A stretch of 64,000 bases of DNA, taken from positions 105,970,949-106,034,948 of the forward strand of contig OX457060.1 of assembly GCA_949752795.1 (NCBI GenBank), in the 5' to 3' direction. Positions 10,863 to 21,094 of the stretch are shown one piece after another (the stretch's first letter is position 1; each line of letters starts with the position of its first letter). The position numbers were made by a program, and so were the translations under genes. The stretch comes from Hyperoodon ampullatus (Eukaryota > Chordata > Mammalia > Artiodactyla > Ziphiidae). Below the pieces are notes generated by a model. That model worked only from the letters and a program-made list of their open reading frames with translations. It did not search any database and was not told where the DNA came from.

Positions 10863-11460
10863 AAACAAAAGAAGACAACAAACGGAGGCATAATTGAGAC
10901 TGTAAAGCAGTGACAACCACAGCCCAGAATATGCACCAAGCAGCATACAGCATAGAGTAGAGCCAGTTTATCTTGGAGAATCTGGAAAGACTGATAATAT
11001 ACAAAGATGTAGATGGGAGTAAGATGAGGGGTTGAAGACAGAACCATGTCTTCTTCCTGACAATGATCTTATGGGGAAGATGCCCAATTTTACAAATGAG
11101 GAAACTGAGGTTCAGAGTGGTTTCCCAAAGTCTGCCTGTTTCCATATCAATATCTCCACTGAATTAGCAGATTCTGAAATACTGGTAGCCTTGGCTGCCC
11201 TTGGAGGATGGATTCAAATACTTTTAGAAACTAAAAGACCAAGTATAACAAATGATAAATATTAAAGGTACACATTACTGTTTGTTAAAAAGTGAAATAA
11301 AGTAATAAATATTTATTCTTACAGCTTAGTAAAATATAAATAACATGTCTTACTCAAATCTTATCTTTTAGAGTCAACTTAGAATGTGACCTTGTCTCTT
11401 GTAAATAAATCACTGATTTTGGAACCCTGACTGGACAGGATATAAATTAATGCTACTTTG
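10863..11460. other. Mostly unique DNA, possible MIR trace
   Basis: No gene seen. The block CCCAATTTTACAAATGAGGAAACTGAGGTTCAGAG (about 11081-11115) matches the MIR/L2 'fraction of tissue' core and may be a MIR remnant. The rest is unassigned. Confidence 0.4.
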
Positions 11461-11461
11461 A

Positions 11462-12237
11462 AAAAAGAAGTTCTCAACCAAGATGTTCTTCAGTAGGTGA
11501 ATGGAGCAAAGTTGGGAACAACCTATGTAACCATCTTGGTGACATCACTCTAGTAGATGATGGGTAAATAAAGTGTGGTACATCCAGACAATGGAATATT
11601 ATTCAGCACTAAAAAGAAGTGAGCTATCAAGCCATGAAAAGACATGGAGGGGGCTTCCCTGGTGGCGCAGTGGTTGAGAGCCCGCCTGCCAATGCAGGGG
11701 ACGCGGGTTCGTGCCCCGGTCCGGGAGGATCCCACGTGCCGTGGAGCGGCATATTAGTAAAAGAAAGATGCTAATCTGAAAAGGCTGCATACTGTATAAT
11801 TCCAACTACATGACATTCTGGAAAAGGTAGAACTATGGATACAGTAAAAAGATCAATGGTTGCCAGAGGTTAGTGGGGAGGGAGGGATGAATAGGTGGAG
11901 CACAGAAAAATTTTAAGGCAGTGACACTATTCTCTCTGATACTATAATGATGGATACATGTCATTACAAATTTGTCCAAACCCATAGAATGTACAACACC
12001 AAGAGTGGACCCTAATGTAAACTATGAACTCTAGGATATAATCGTGTGTCAATATAGGTTCCATCAATTGTAACAAATGAACCATTCTAGTGGGGAACAT
12101 TGATAATGCAGGAGGCTATGAATATGGGGGGCCAGAGGGGCATTAGGGAAATCTTTGTACTTCCACTCAATTCTGATGTGAATCTAAAATGGTTCCAAAA
12201 AACAAAGTCTATTCAAAAAAAAAAAAAAAAAAAAAAA
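11462..12237 (+). mobile_element. L1M 3' end
   Basis: Plus-strand L1 tail: TTCTCAACCAAGATGTTCTTC, GACAATGGAATATTATTCAG, GTTGCCAGAGGTTAGTGGGG, CAATTGTAACAAATGAACC, then a 23-bp poly-A ending at 12237. A SINE fragment interrupts it at about 11650-11750, and a short stretch of L1 text expected at that point is missing. Confidence 0.85.
11650..11750 (+). mobile_element. CHR-type SINE, 3'-truncated
   Basis: Begins GGGCTTCCCTGGTGGCGCAG and retains the A and B boxes. It stops abruptly at GTGCCGTGGAGCGGC, about half way, with no A tail and no second target duplication. The L1 sequence directly after it resumes with ATATTAGTAAAAG, skipping about 14 bases of expected L1. A deletion spanning the SINE 3' half and neighbouring L1 is the simplest explanation. 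Confidence 0.85.
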
Positions 12238-12344
12238 GGTCTGGGGTAATGTACCAATATACATTACTTAGTTTCTTTAGCAAGTATTTATTGAATGGTT
12301 TTGACTTCCTATGCCTACTTTGATCATTTTTACCATGTGGATAC

Positions 12345-12409
12345 TGATAATATCTGTCTCCTGGGATCGTTGAGAGGATTAACTAAAATGATACATCTAA
12401 ACTCTAAAG
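12345..12409 (-). mobile_element. MIR SINE, left part of a split copy
   Basis: GTCTCCTGGGATCGTTGAGAGGATTAACTAAAATGATAC is the reverse complement of the MIR core (GTATT..AATCCTCACAACAA). The copy is cut by the Charlie element and continues at 12702. Confidence 0.6.
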
Positions 12410-12693
12410 CAGGGGTCCCCAACCCCTGGCCCGTGGACGGGTATGGTACTCGGCCTGTTAGGATCCTCCCCCCCGTCCGCCCACCCCGGGGCCACACAGC
12501 AGGAGGTGAGCTGTGGGCGAGCCAGCGGAGCTTCATCAGTCGCTCCCCATCGCTCCCCATTGCTCACATTACCACCTGAACCATCCCCGCCATCGATGAC
12601 ATTACTGCCTGAACCATCTCCCCCTACACTGGTCCATGGAAAAATTGTCTTCCATGAACCAGTCCCTGGTGCCAGAAAGGTTGGGGACCACTG
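12410..12693 (+). mobile_element. hAT-Charlie DNA transposon (MER1 group)
   Basis: Termini are CAGGGGTCCCCAACCCC and GGTTGGGGACCACTG, imperfect inverted repeats typical of MER1/Charlie elements. The flanking octamers CTCTAAAG (12402-12409) and CTCTAGAG (12694-12701) form an 8-bp target duplication with one change and fit the hAT-Charlie target NTCTAGAN. The body has a C-rich part with duplicated CGCTCCCCAT and CATTAC-GCCTGAACCATC motifs. It is non-autonomous, with no transposase frame. Confidence 0.85.
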
Positions 12694-12701
12694 CTCTAGA
12701 G

Positions 12702-12760
12702 TACCTAGCTCATAGTAAACTTTAATGTACTATTATTATTGGTGGTGGTGGTGTAAACAA
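12702..12760 (-). mobile_element. MIR SINE, right part of a split copy
   Basis: GTACCTAGCTCATAGTAAACTTTAATGTACTATTATT is the reverse complement of the MIR 5' end (AATAATAGCTAACATTTATTGAGTG..). Joined across the Charlie insertion it completes the copy that starts at 12345. A short (GGT)n run follows. Confidence 0.6.
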
Positions 12761-12824
12761 TAGAGTAGTCCAAGAAATATGTTGGATGTCTTTGATAAAA
12801 TGTTATGTAAAAGCTTATAGTCTG

Positions 12825-13029
12825 GGGCTTCCCTGGTGGCGCAGTGGTTGAGAGTCCGCCTGCCGATGCAGGGGACACAGGTTCGTGCCCCGGTCCAGGA
12901 AGATCCCACATTCCTCAGAGCGGCTAGGCCCGTGAGCCATGGCCGCTGAGCCTGCGCGTCCGGAGCCTGTGCTCCGCAACGGGAGAGGCCACAGCAGTGA
13001 GAAGCCCGCGTACCGCAAAAAAAAAAAAA
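12825..13029 (+). mobile_element. CHR-type tRNA-Glu SINE, short form
   Basis: Complete copy with A box TGGTGGCGCAGTGG (12834-12847) and B box GGTTCGTGCCC (12880-12890). It ends GCGTACCGC plus poly-A. The perfect 16-bp target duplication is AAAAGCTTATAGTCTG (12809-12824 and 13030-13045). Low divergence from the other short copies suggests a fairly recent insertion. Confidence 0.97.
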
Positions 13030-13045
13030 AAAAGCTTATAGTCTG

Positions 13046-14091
13046 AAATCACAGTGATCATTATATAACTGACTCCACTTGCACTCAGTGGTACTGAAAT
13101 AGGAGAAAAAACAATTGATAGGGTTTTCCAGGTTTTAGAGGCTGGCCACTGGTCAGAGTAGTTTGCAACAGCAAATTCACAGGACTTGTCAGAACATAAC
13201 TGACATTGACCCTGAGGTCCAAGGTGAGCCCAGGAGAAAGTGAAACCAGGGGCATACTGATCAAGTGAAAGACTAGAAGAAATTAAGAGTTGGTTACGTA
13301 TGGATGAAGAATTAAAAGTAGGAAAGGAAAGATGGTTTTAGAAAACCAGATTTTGGAATTTGATTAGTTTGGCAAAACAGAAGTCCAAGAGGTTGCAGTA
13401 CCTGCGGGAAGATAAAATAAAATCTACATGAAAATTGTTCAGACTGGGAACTGTGAGACTACCGTGTCTTATGTTTTGAATTTCCTAGTGTCCTGAAGGG
13501 GAATGGGAGAAAAAGAAGACTTACGTAAACCAATTCTAAAAGATCTCTGACCTCGGACCTTTAGGGTAGTAGTTGGTAATAGTGAGGTTACAGTAAGGGT
13601 GATATAAAGAAGATGGTGTATACTTCAAGAAGGAGAGGATTTTGGAGTCAGATGAGAGAGGTAAGATCTGCAAGTGGCAACTCCTGGCTCCATGAGGAAG
13701 AAGAAAGACGATAGTGGCTTTCATTCGAACTTTATAACCTGCTAGTAAACTGTTCACTTTTCCCAATGTCACTTATTTCCCTCAACACATACTTCAGGCT
13801 TGAAGGAATTTGGCAGTCTTTACAGTAGCTTATCTTTCTGAAGGAGTTGTCCTTCCCCAAGGACTGGGACAAAAGAGGCAGGGATTCATATCCTAAAATG
13901 ACCTTTTCTTGAGATGTAGATGCATATATTCAAGCTGCTGCTATTCTTAGTAATTGACTGATCTGTCAGTAGTAGATGCTTTTAAGTAATTAGTCATTTC
14001 CTGAGTATTTAGAATGGAGGTATTCGTAGGGCACTGTTAGAAACTACTCCATAAAGGATCTTTGATCTATTAGCAATACAATTAACTTCTA
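13046..14091. other. Unique DNA, no gene seen
   Basis: About 1 kb of moderately purine-rich sequence with no element I can name. The minus-strand frame at 13536-13772 shows no recognisable domain. Confidence 0.4.
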
Positions 14092-14127
14092 TTGTTGTGT
14101 GTGTGTCTGTGTGTGCCTGTGTGTACA
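14092..14127. repeat. Imperfect (TG)n microsatellite
   Basis: TTGTTGTGTGTGTGTCTGTGTGTGCCTGTGTGT: alternating T and G with isolated C interruptions. Confidence 0.85.
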
Positions 14128-15199
14128 GAAACTCTTTTAGATCTGAAGAATAAATTTAGACACACATTTTATTAAGTAGGGAGTCTGGTTTGAGAATTGT
14201 CTTTGCAAACTGTCATTTCCAAAATCTAAGCAGTACTAAGGTAAATGCTGATTGAATTTTGAGATACGAAATTTGGTTTAAAACAGAATAGTTTATGTAA
14301 CTAATCTGAAAATAGACTTCCTCTTTTATAGACCTTAGTAAATACATTTAGAGTAAGGTATTAGTGTCTAACAACATTGAGAGTGTTATTATGGTTAATT
14401 AAGTACTTCTAAAACAAGGTCCTTTTAACACAGCTATCAGTACTGTTATCAAAAAGCAAACAATATTAAAAATCAAAGTCTTCACAGAATAGACCTGAAA
14501 TAGTGATGTTAAAAGAACAGTATATAAAAAAGGATAACACCTGGCAGGAGAGCTGAAATGTGACTTTTCTTAAGTCCTCATCTTACTTGAGACTTTCAAT
14601 TATGCATACATGGATTTAATGAAGAAGTAATTTAACAGGACAAAGATATGAATTTTTAGACACAGTATATTGTCTTGGAGCCTTTTTATCCTAGTGACCT
14701 CTGCCTTTTTAAGCAAAAGTAGCTGCCTTTTGGTCTTTCAAATACATTTAGCTCACAGAAGGTATTATAATAATTAACTAGGCTGCTCCAAAAATTGGGA
14801 GCGGCCATCCAAAATGAATGAAGCAGTGAAAGTAGTCAACCTAAAATTCAGAACCCTTAAAATTGAGGTCAACTATTTTTACTTTTTATTCCCTCTAGGA
14901 TGTTTGGATAAGCCTTATTTTTTTAGAATATTTTTCTGAATGTAATTATTTTCAGTGAATATTAGTATACTAGATAGGAATCTTTTCTCAGTCTAACACA
15001 AAACCATATGTATGAGTAGTTTAATAAATTTTAAAACATCCCGACAGTCTCAAATTTTGGTTTTGCAGTATTAAGCCAAATTTAAAGTCATCAACATCAT
15101 TCTAGCTGGCTGTATTAAAGGAGAGATATCAGAGTGTCAAGTCCAATGGTAACTATCCTTGTTAATAATAAACATAATAATAATTATGTTAATAAGTAT
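14128..15199. other. Unique AT-rich DNA, no gene seen
   Basis: No repeat or exon recognised. There are short (AAT)n-like runs around 15165-15195. Confidence 0.4.
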
Positions 15200-15445
15200 A
15201 AAGATGGCTAATATTTTTGAACAGTTACTTTGTCCCAGGCATTTTAGTTTTCGCATACATTAACGTCATCAATCCTCACCAAAATCCTGGGTGGTAGGTG
15301 TTATTATCATATTTTACAAATGAGGTAAATAAGGCTTAGAAAGTTTAAATAATTTCCCCAAGGGCCTGCACTAGGAAGAGGCTATTGTTGGCCCTTTGGA
15401 CTCCCAAATTCAAGCTTTTAAATGCCATACTATAGAACTTCTCTA
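15200..15445 (+). mobile_element. MIR SINE
   Basis: Nearly complete MIR: GGCTAATATTTTTGAACAGTTACTTTGTCCCAGGCATT, CATCAATCCTCACCAAAATCC, TATTTTACAAATGAGGTAAATAAGGC, and a 3' part with GACTCCCAAATTCAAGC. It is diverged but follows the consensus order throughout. Confidence 0.8.
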
Positions 15446-15935
15446 ATACTTTCTGTACCTTTGACATTTGTGGTTATGACTAACAAAAATATTTCTATCT
15501 TTCTAAATCTTATGACTTTATGTAATACCATATGTGAAAATAGTTCTTCTAAAGTTCACTGAGCAAAAAGTATCAATAATTTCCTCTTAGACTTACAATT
15601 ATAAAGTAATATTCTGAGAGGATGAATTTATTTTTTATTTGTTAATTAAGAGAGAACTATTCCAGTGTTCCATGTATAATCATGTTAGCTTATCTACCGA
15701 AACCACTTTTTCCTGTACTTTATCTAACTTAAATACGATCTGAAAGCAAAAGACATCTATTTTTGGCACAGCCCTTCCAGTAATGAAAATTTCAAATTAC
15801 TGTGAATGAAAAACAAGAAGAAAATATTGTGATGACATTAATATTATTTTGGTAGCAAAAATAATTGTATTAAATAATACTATAAATTGCTGATTTTAAA
15901 ATACAGATTTCGTCTCAGTCTTAGCTGTGCAACTC
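15446..15935. other. Unique AT-rich DNA, no gene seen
   Basis: No repeat or gene recognised. Confidence 0.4.
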
Positions 15936-15937
15936 AT

Positions 15938-16325
15938 TGAATTTTTATTATGTGCTTATATCTGTGTAACCACTACCCAGGCAAGATGTAGAAGACTCCA
16001 GCACCACAGAAGTTTCCTTCTTAGTCCATAATTCCCCCAGGAGTAACTTGCGTTTTTTGACTTCTGTCACCATCATTTGGTTTTGTTCGTTCTTGAACTT
16101 CACAAAAATGGAATCAGGCAGAATTTATGTCTGGTTTCTTTCACCTAGCATAATGTCTGTGAGATCCATCCACTCATTAGTGTGTCAGTAATTCCTTTTC
16201 TGAAAATTGCTGTGTAGTTTCCATAGTATACTGCACCACTATTTAATTTACCCCAAATGTTGAAGAACGTTTGGGTTATTCTAGGTTTGGCTGTTGTAAA
16301 TAAAGCTGTTAGGAACATTCAAAAA
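15938..16325 (-). mobile_element. Old L1M 3'UTR fragment
   Basis: Minus-strand L1 3' region: ACAAAAATGGAATCAGGCAG, GGTTTCTTTCACCTAGCATAATG, GAGATCCATCCACTCATTAGTG and GTAAATAAAGCTGTTAGGAACATTC on the plus strand. These are the text of L1M 3' ends. It is truncated at both sides. Confidence 0.7.
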
Positions 16326-16571
16326 ATAAGAATAAAAATAAAATACAGATTTCATTTTAAAAGGCGTTTAAAGGTACTCATTGAAAGAAATACTTGAAAA
16401 GAAAGGCCAAATGTGTTCCTAGACTCAAAATATCCATGACCATTTTCAACACAACCATTAAATTATAAAATTAACAAATCAAATTATTTAGGGACAGAAC
16501 AATATTGTTTCTTTCTTTTTCACTCCTTCCCTAGATTTATCAGTATATATGTGAAGTATCTCTATTCTTTT

Positions 16572-16793
16572 CCTTTTTTTTTTTTTTTTTTTTTTTTTTT
16601 TGCGGTTCGCGAGCCTCTCACTCTTGTGGCCTCTCCCGTTGCGGAGCACAGGCTCCAGACGCGCAGGCTCAGCGGCCATGGCTCATGGGCCCAGCCTCTC
16701 CGCGGCATGCAGGATCTTCCCGGACATGGGCACGAACCCGTGTCCGCTGCATCGGCAGGCGGACTCTCAACCACCGTGCCACCAGGGAAGCCC
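16572..16793 (-). mobile_element. CHR-type tRNA-Glu SINE, short form
   Basis: Minus strand. The T run at about 16574-16601 is the complement of the A tail, and the 5' end lies at 16793. The perfect 15-bp target duplication is TATCTCTATTCTTTT (16557-16571 and 16794-16808). The long homopolymer suggests relative youth. Confidence 0.95.
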
Positions 16794-16808
16794 TATCTCT
16801 ATTCTTTT

Positions 16809-17412
16809 ATCTATATTTATCAGAAACATTAACTTTTTTAATGTAAATTAATATTTGATTTTAGAAAAGTTAGAAAACTTGTATTCATTTTAGTCTTATC
16901 AATAACAATCAACTAAATACATTCAACTACTATAGTGTGCTATGTTCTTTGGGTGGCAAGATTACAGGCTCTTTGATTATAGTTCTTCAGTAGTTTTCAG
17001 AATTCTTAGAATTTAAGAACAAAATAAATCAATGGACTATGAAAAATAAATAAAAAGTGGGCATTGCAGTTTTAGCTTTATCTCTATTTTTACTTTCTGT
17101 ATCTACAGAAAAATAGAATAATAGCTTTGAAACATTTCAAAGTTCTAAGTAGAATATTAGAACCGAGTATTTATTATGGAAGATCAAGTATAATCCTTTG
17201 AAACCCACTGGTGCTAATGTTCAATATTTTCAAGCTGCATTTCTTTGTTTCTTATTCAAATACCATATAATACCAATATTTGCATAGTTTAAATGAATGA
17301 ATAATGTATGCCAGTATTTCCCCAACTATGAATAAATTAAGATTCCATAAGTGTTTTTAACTTTGTAAATCAATCAATTATACTTCACATTTTCTGCAAG
17401 TCTTTTTTTCTG
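16809..17412. other. Unique AT-rich DNA, no gene seen
   Basis: No repeat or gene recognised between the two SINEs. Confidence 0.4.
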
Positions 17413-17620
17413 TTTTTTTTTTTTTTTTTCGGTACACGGGCCTCTCACTGTTGTGGCCTCTCCCGTTGCGGAGCACAGGCTCTGGATGCACAGGCCCAGA
17501 GGCCATGGCTCACGGGCCCAGCCGCTCCGTGGCATGTGGGATCTTTCCGGACCGGGGCACGAACCCGTGTCCTCTGCATCGGCAGGCGGACTCTCAACCA
17601 CTGCACCACCAGGGAAGCCC
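17413..17620 (-). mobile_element. CHR-type tRNA-Glu SINE, short form
   Basis: Minus-strand copy with a 17-base T run (17413-17429) and 5' end at 17620 (complement of GGGCTTCCC). It carries a few private changes (CACAGGCCCAGAGGCC). I could not find a convincing target duplication: the flanks are GCAAGTCTTTTTTTCTG and TGGTTTTCAAAGAC. Confidence 0.93.
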
Positions 17621-17951
17621 TGGTTTTCAAAGACACTTTTATTACAAAAAGTATGAAGACTACAGATCAGGGGAAAGGAGAAATAAATGTCCCATAATCA
17701 ATACTATGATTTTCTACTAGAGACTATAATAAAGATTTAACTTTTTAAGATAAATTAGTGAATGACTTAGAAAAAATTAGTAATTTTTCTTTTTTATAGG
17801 ACTCCAATTAGAGACTGACCATGGAATTGGAGGCAAAATCTGTGATGATTCTGACTAGATGTTGCAGCAAAACTTCTGAAAGAGAGTAAGTTATAAAATA
17901 TAAAACAAAGAATAGCTAGAGTGAATTTCGAAGCACAAAAATACATAATTT

Positions 17952-18297
17952 TTAAAATAATTAATTTATTTATTTTTGGCTGTGTTGGGTCTTGGTTGAG
18001 GAGCACGGGCTTTCTCTAGTTGTGGCGAGCGGGGCTACTCTTCATTGTGGTGCACAGGCTTCTCATTGCGGTGGCTTCTCCTGCTGTGGAGCACAGGCTC
18101 TAGGCACTCGGGCTTCAGTAGTTGTGGCATGCAGGCTCAGCAGTTGTGGCTCATGGCCTCCAGAGTGCAGGCTCAGTAGCTGTGGCACATGGGCTTAGTT
18201 GCTCCGTGGCATGTGGGATCTTCCCGGACCAGGGCTCGAACCCGTGTCTCCTGCATTGGCAGGTGGATTCTTAACCACTGAACCATCAGGGAAGTCC
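17952..18297 (-). mobile_element. CHR-type tRNA-Glu SINE, long form
   Basis: A 346-bp copy with repeated CAGTAGTTGTGGC-like units (around 18116-18190) and an extra 3' domain (GTCTTGGTTGAGGAGC..TCTAGTTGTGGCGAGC). The tail reads ATTAATTTATTTATTTTT, a TAAAT-type tail rather than pure poly-A. Flanks AAAAATACATAATTT (17937-17951) and AAAACACATAATTT (18301-18314) form a diverged target duplication. It is older than the short copies. Confidence 0.9.
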
Positions 18298-18314
18298 CCC
18301 AAAACACATAATTT

Positions 18315-19229
18315 AAAATTGATTTCATACATGAAATCATGGGACATAAACAACTAAAAATAGTATTGTTTGGGGCTCAGAGGTGCCAATAATCTTAATA
18401 GCAAGGCTGTTTTACACTAGGATGTGTAAACACACAAATCCATTTGTTCAATTGAGATGCTCATTTTATCTTGAAAATTCTCGATTGTGTAAAACTTGTT
18501 AGAGTACTAATACATTATTTAGAGTATGTGATAGACAGGGGAGATCAGCAAACACTAACAAACCCTAAAGATGTGGGAAAATGTTATTAAGCCTAAACTT
18601 CTCAAATAAATTAATTTCTTTGCCCAAATCATTTCATTTGCAGTGATTAAACCAATTTCTAACATGGAAATATTTAATGAAACTCTCACAGTTTTATGAT
18701 TTTAGGATATCTTTCAACAAAAAAAATTAATGAAACACAAAAATAGTTTATTTCTAGATAATTTCATAATTCTAAATTTTAACTGGAGTACTTTTGGTAG
18801 AATACTTGGAACCAAGCAGAGCCCTGCAGGGCACCCTCCAAGTATAAAACCTATCAATTAACAGAGTCACAGACTCAGTGTCTGATGCACATCCCTGAGT
18901 ATTGTTACTGTTTTACAAATACTATAACTGCCACCGGAGGACATGACATAAGCAGCTCTATCTTGAGCAGTACTGAATCTACAGCTAGCACAATTCCAAC
19001 AACTGGCCTCAAGAGAATGGGATTAACATTACTGCTCATAATGATCTGAATCTTTGTAGGCATCAAAATAATTTCAGCTTGCTCTGCCTGTATATTTAAC
19101 TGGGAAGTAAAGTTGTCAGCAGAGAGATGCTACAGATCCATGTTGACATATTCCACTCTGAGAATACAGAGCCTTATGTCAGCATATAGAAGTTACAGAA
19201 GATGAACCTTCACCCCTAAACCCATAGAA
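18315..19229. other. Unclassified DNA upstream of a probable LTR
   Basis: No gene recognised. The part from about 18790 (GGAACCAAGCAGAGCCCTGC) to 19229 could be U3 or internal sequence of the retroviral element that follows, but I cannot establish that from sequence alone. Confidence 0.35.
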
Positions 19230-19719
19230 ATAGAATGATGTTTGACAGTGGGGAATTGAAAGCAGCTTTTTTGTCCCTTTCCTGTTTGCCCATTTCTGTT
19301 CCCCTCTAATTTTGAAAGAATCTAATTAACCTGCTGACTCTTTTCCTAGATAAAAAGAAGAATGAAGAAGTAAGTAAAGAATGACTAGCTCTCTAGCCCC
19401 AACAGTCCCCTTAGCAATCCTGCAGGCAGATCACACAGGCAAGATAACATCTGAAGAGAAAGTCAGCCAGCCTGTGTGTAATGGAGAATGATGCAGAACA
19501 CAGCCTCCTGCCTCTAAGATTCATTGAGATTTCCCCCCCTTTTCCTCTTTAAAAACTGTCATGGCTGAGCAGAATCTTTGGAGTTGGTCTCTGGACACGA
19601 GTCTACCTTCTCCCCAGACTGCTGCTTTTCTGATTAAAGCACCTTTCTTTTCTACTGACACTTGCCTCTCAAATAATTGGCTTTGGAGTGGTGAGCAGCC
19701 AAACCTGAGTTTGGTAACA
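19230..19719 (+). mobile_element. Probable ERV1-like LTR
   Basis: The 3' half has LTR architecture: CCTCTTTAAAAACTGTC (TATA-like, near 19547), GATTAAAGCACC (polyadenylation-like, near 19634), a T/C-rich U5 and the terminus GAGTTTGGTAACA at 19719. The final GGTAACA is shared with the LTR at 8998-9395. The 5' boundary is a guess, and I found no target duplication. No proviral genes adjoin. Confidence 0.5.
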
Positions 19720-20160
19720 CATTTAACCCAGTTTGAAATTTTTATGTTGTAAATTTCCAATTCAGGAGTAGGTCTTCTGACTAAACAAAGCAATTTGATT
19801 TAGTGGAAAATCCTTAGTGAAGACAGGCCAATTGGAGCCTCACCCTGGTAGAATTATTTAGATGAAAACTGGGGAGAGTGCAGACGAGTTGCCTGCCCCC
19901 CATCTTCTGGGAGAGGAGAGGGAGTGAAGGTGACTCTTCTTGTTTTTAAATTTTATTTTATTTACTTTTTATACAGCAGGCTCTTATTAGTTATCTATTT
20001 CATATATATTAGCGTATATATGTCAATCCCAATCTCCCAATTCATCCCATCAGCACCCCCTCCTCCCCCTACCACTTTCCCCCCTTGGTGTCCAAATGTT
20101 TTTTCTCTACATTTGTGTCTCTATTTCTGCCCTGCAAACCGGTTAATCTGTACCATTTTT

Positions 20161-21057
20161 CTAGGTTCTACATATATGTGTTAATATACGATATTTGTTT
20201 TTCTCTTTCTGACTTACTTCACTCTGTATGACAGTCTCTAGATCCATCCATGTCTCTACAAATGGCCCAATTTCATTCCTTGTTATGGCTGAGTAATATT
20301 CCATTGTATATATGTACCACATCTTCTTTAGCCATTCGTCTGTCAATGGGCATTTAGGTTGCTTCCATGATCTGGCTATTGTAAAGAGTGCTGCAATGAA
20401 TATTGGGGTGCATATGTCTTTTTGAATAATGGTTTCTCTGAGTATATGCCCAGTAGTGGGATTGCTGGGTCATATGGTAATTCTATTTTAGTTTTTTAAG
20501 GAACCTCCGTACTGTTCTCCATAGTGGCTGTATCAATTTACATTCCCACCAACAGTGCAAGAGGGTTCACTTTTCTCCACACCCTCTCCAGCATTTGTTG
20601 TCTGTAGATTTTCTGGTGATGCCCATTCTAACTGGTGTGAGGTGATACCTCATTGTAGTTTTGATTTGCATTTCTCTAATAATTAGTGTTATTGAGAGGC
20701 TTTTCATGTGCTTCTTGACCATCTGTATGTCTTCTTTGGAAGAAGAAGACCTTCTCTTTAGGTCTTCTGTCCATTTTTTGATTGGGTTGTTTGTTTTTTT
20801 AATATTGAGCTGCATGAGCTGTTTATATATTTTGGAGATTAATCCTTTGTCCGTTGATTCATTTGCAAATATTTTCTCCCATTCTGAAAGTTGTCTTTTA
20901 GTCTTGTTTGTAGTTTCCTTTGCTTTGCAAAAGCTTTTAAGTTTAATTAGGTCCCATTTGTTTATTTTTGTTTTTATTTCCATTACTCTAGGAGGTGGAT
21001 CAAAAAAGTTCTTGCTGTGATTTATGTCAAAGAGTGTTCTGCCTATGTTTTCCTCTA

Positions 21058-21094
<37 letters not shown>

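Noticed and set aside
12825..12900. tRNA-like sequence with good A and B boxes, as a tRNA gene
   Set aside because: It is the head of a CHR SINE. The cloverleaf is degraded, and the same sequence recurs in many copies with tails and target duplications.
18790..19229. Possible proviral internal sequence upstream of the LTR at 19230-19719
   Set aside because: No gag, pol, env or primer-binding-site text could be identified, so only the LTR-like 3' part is called.
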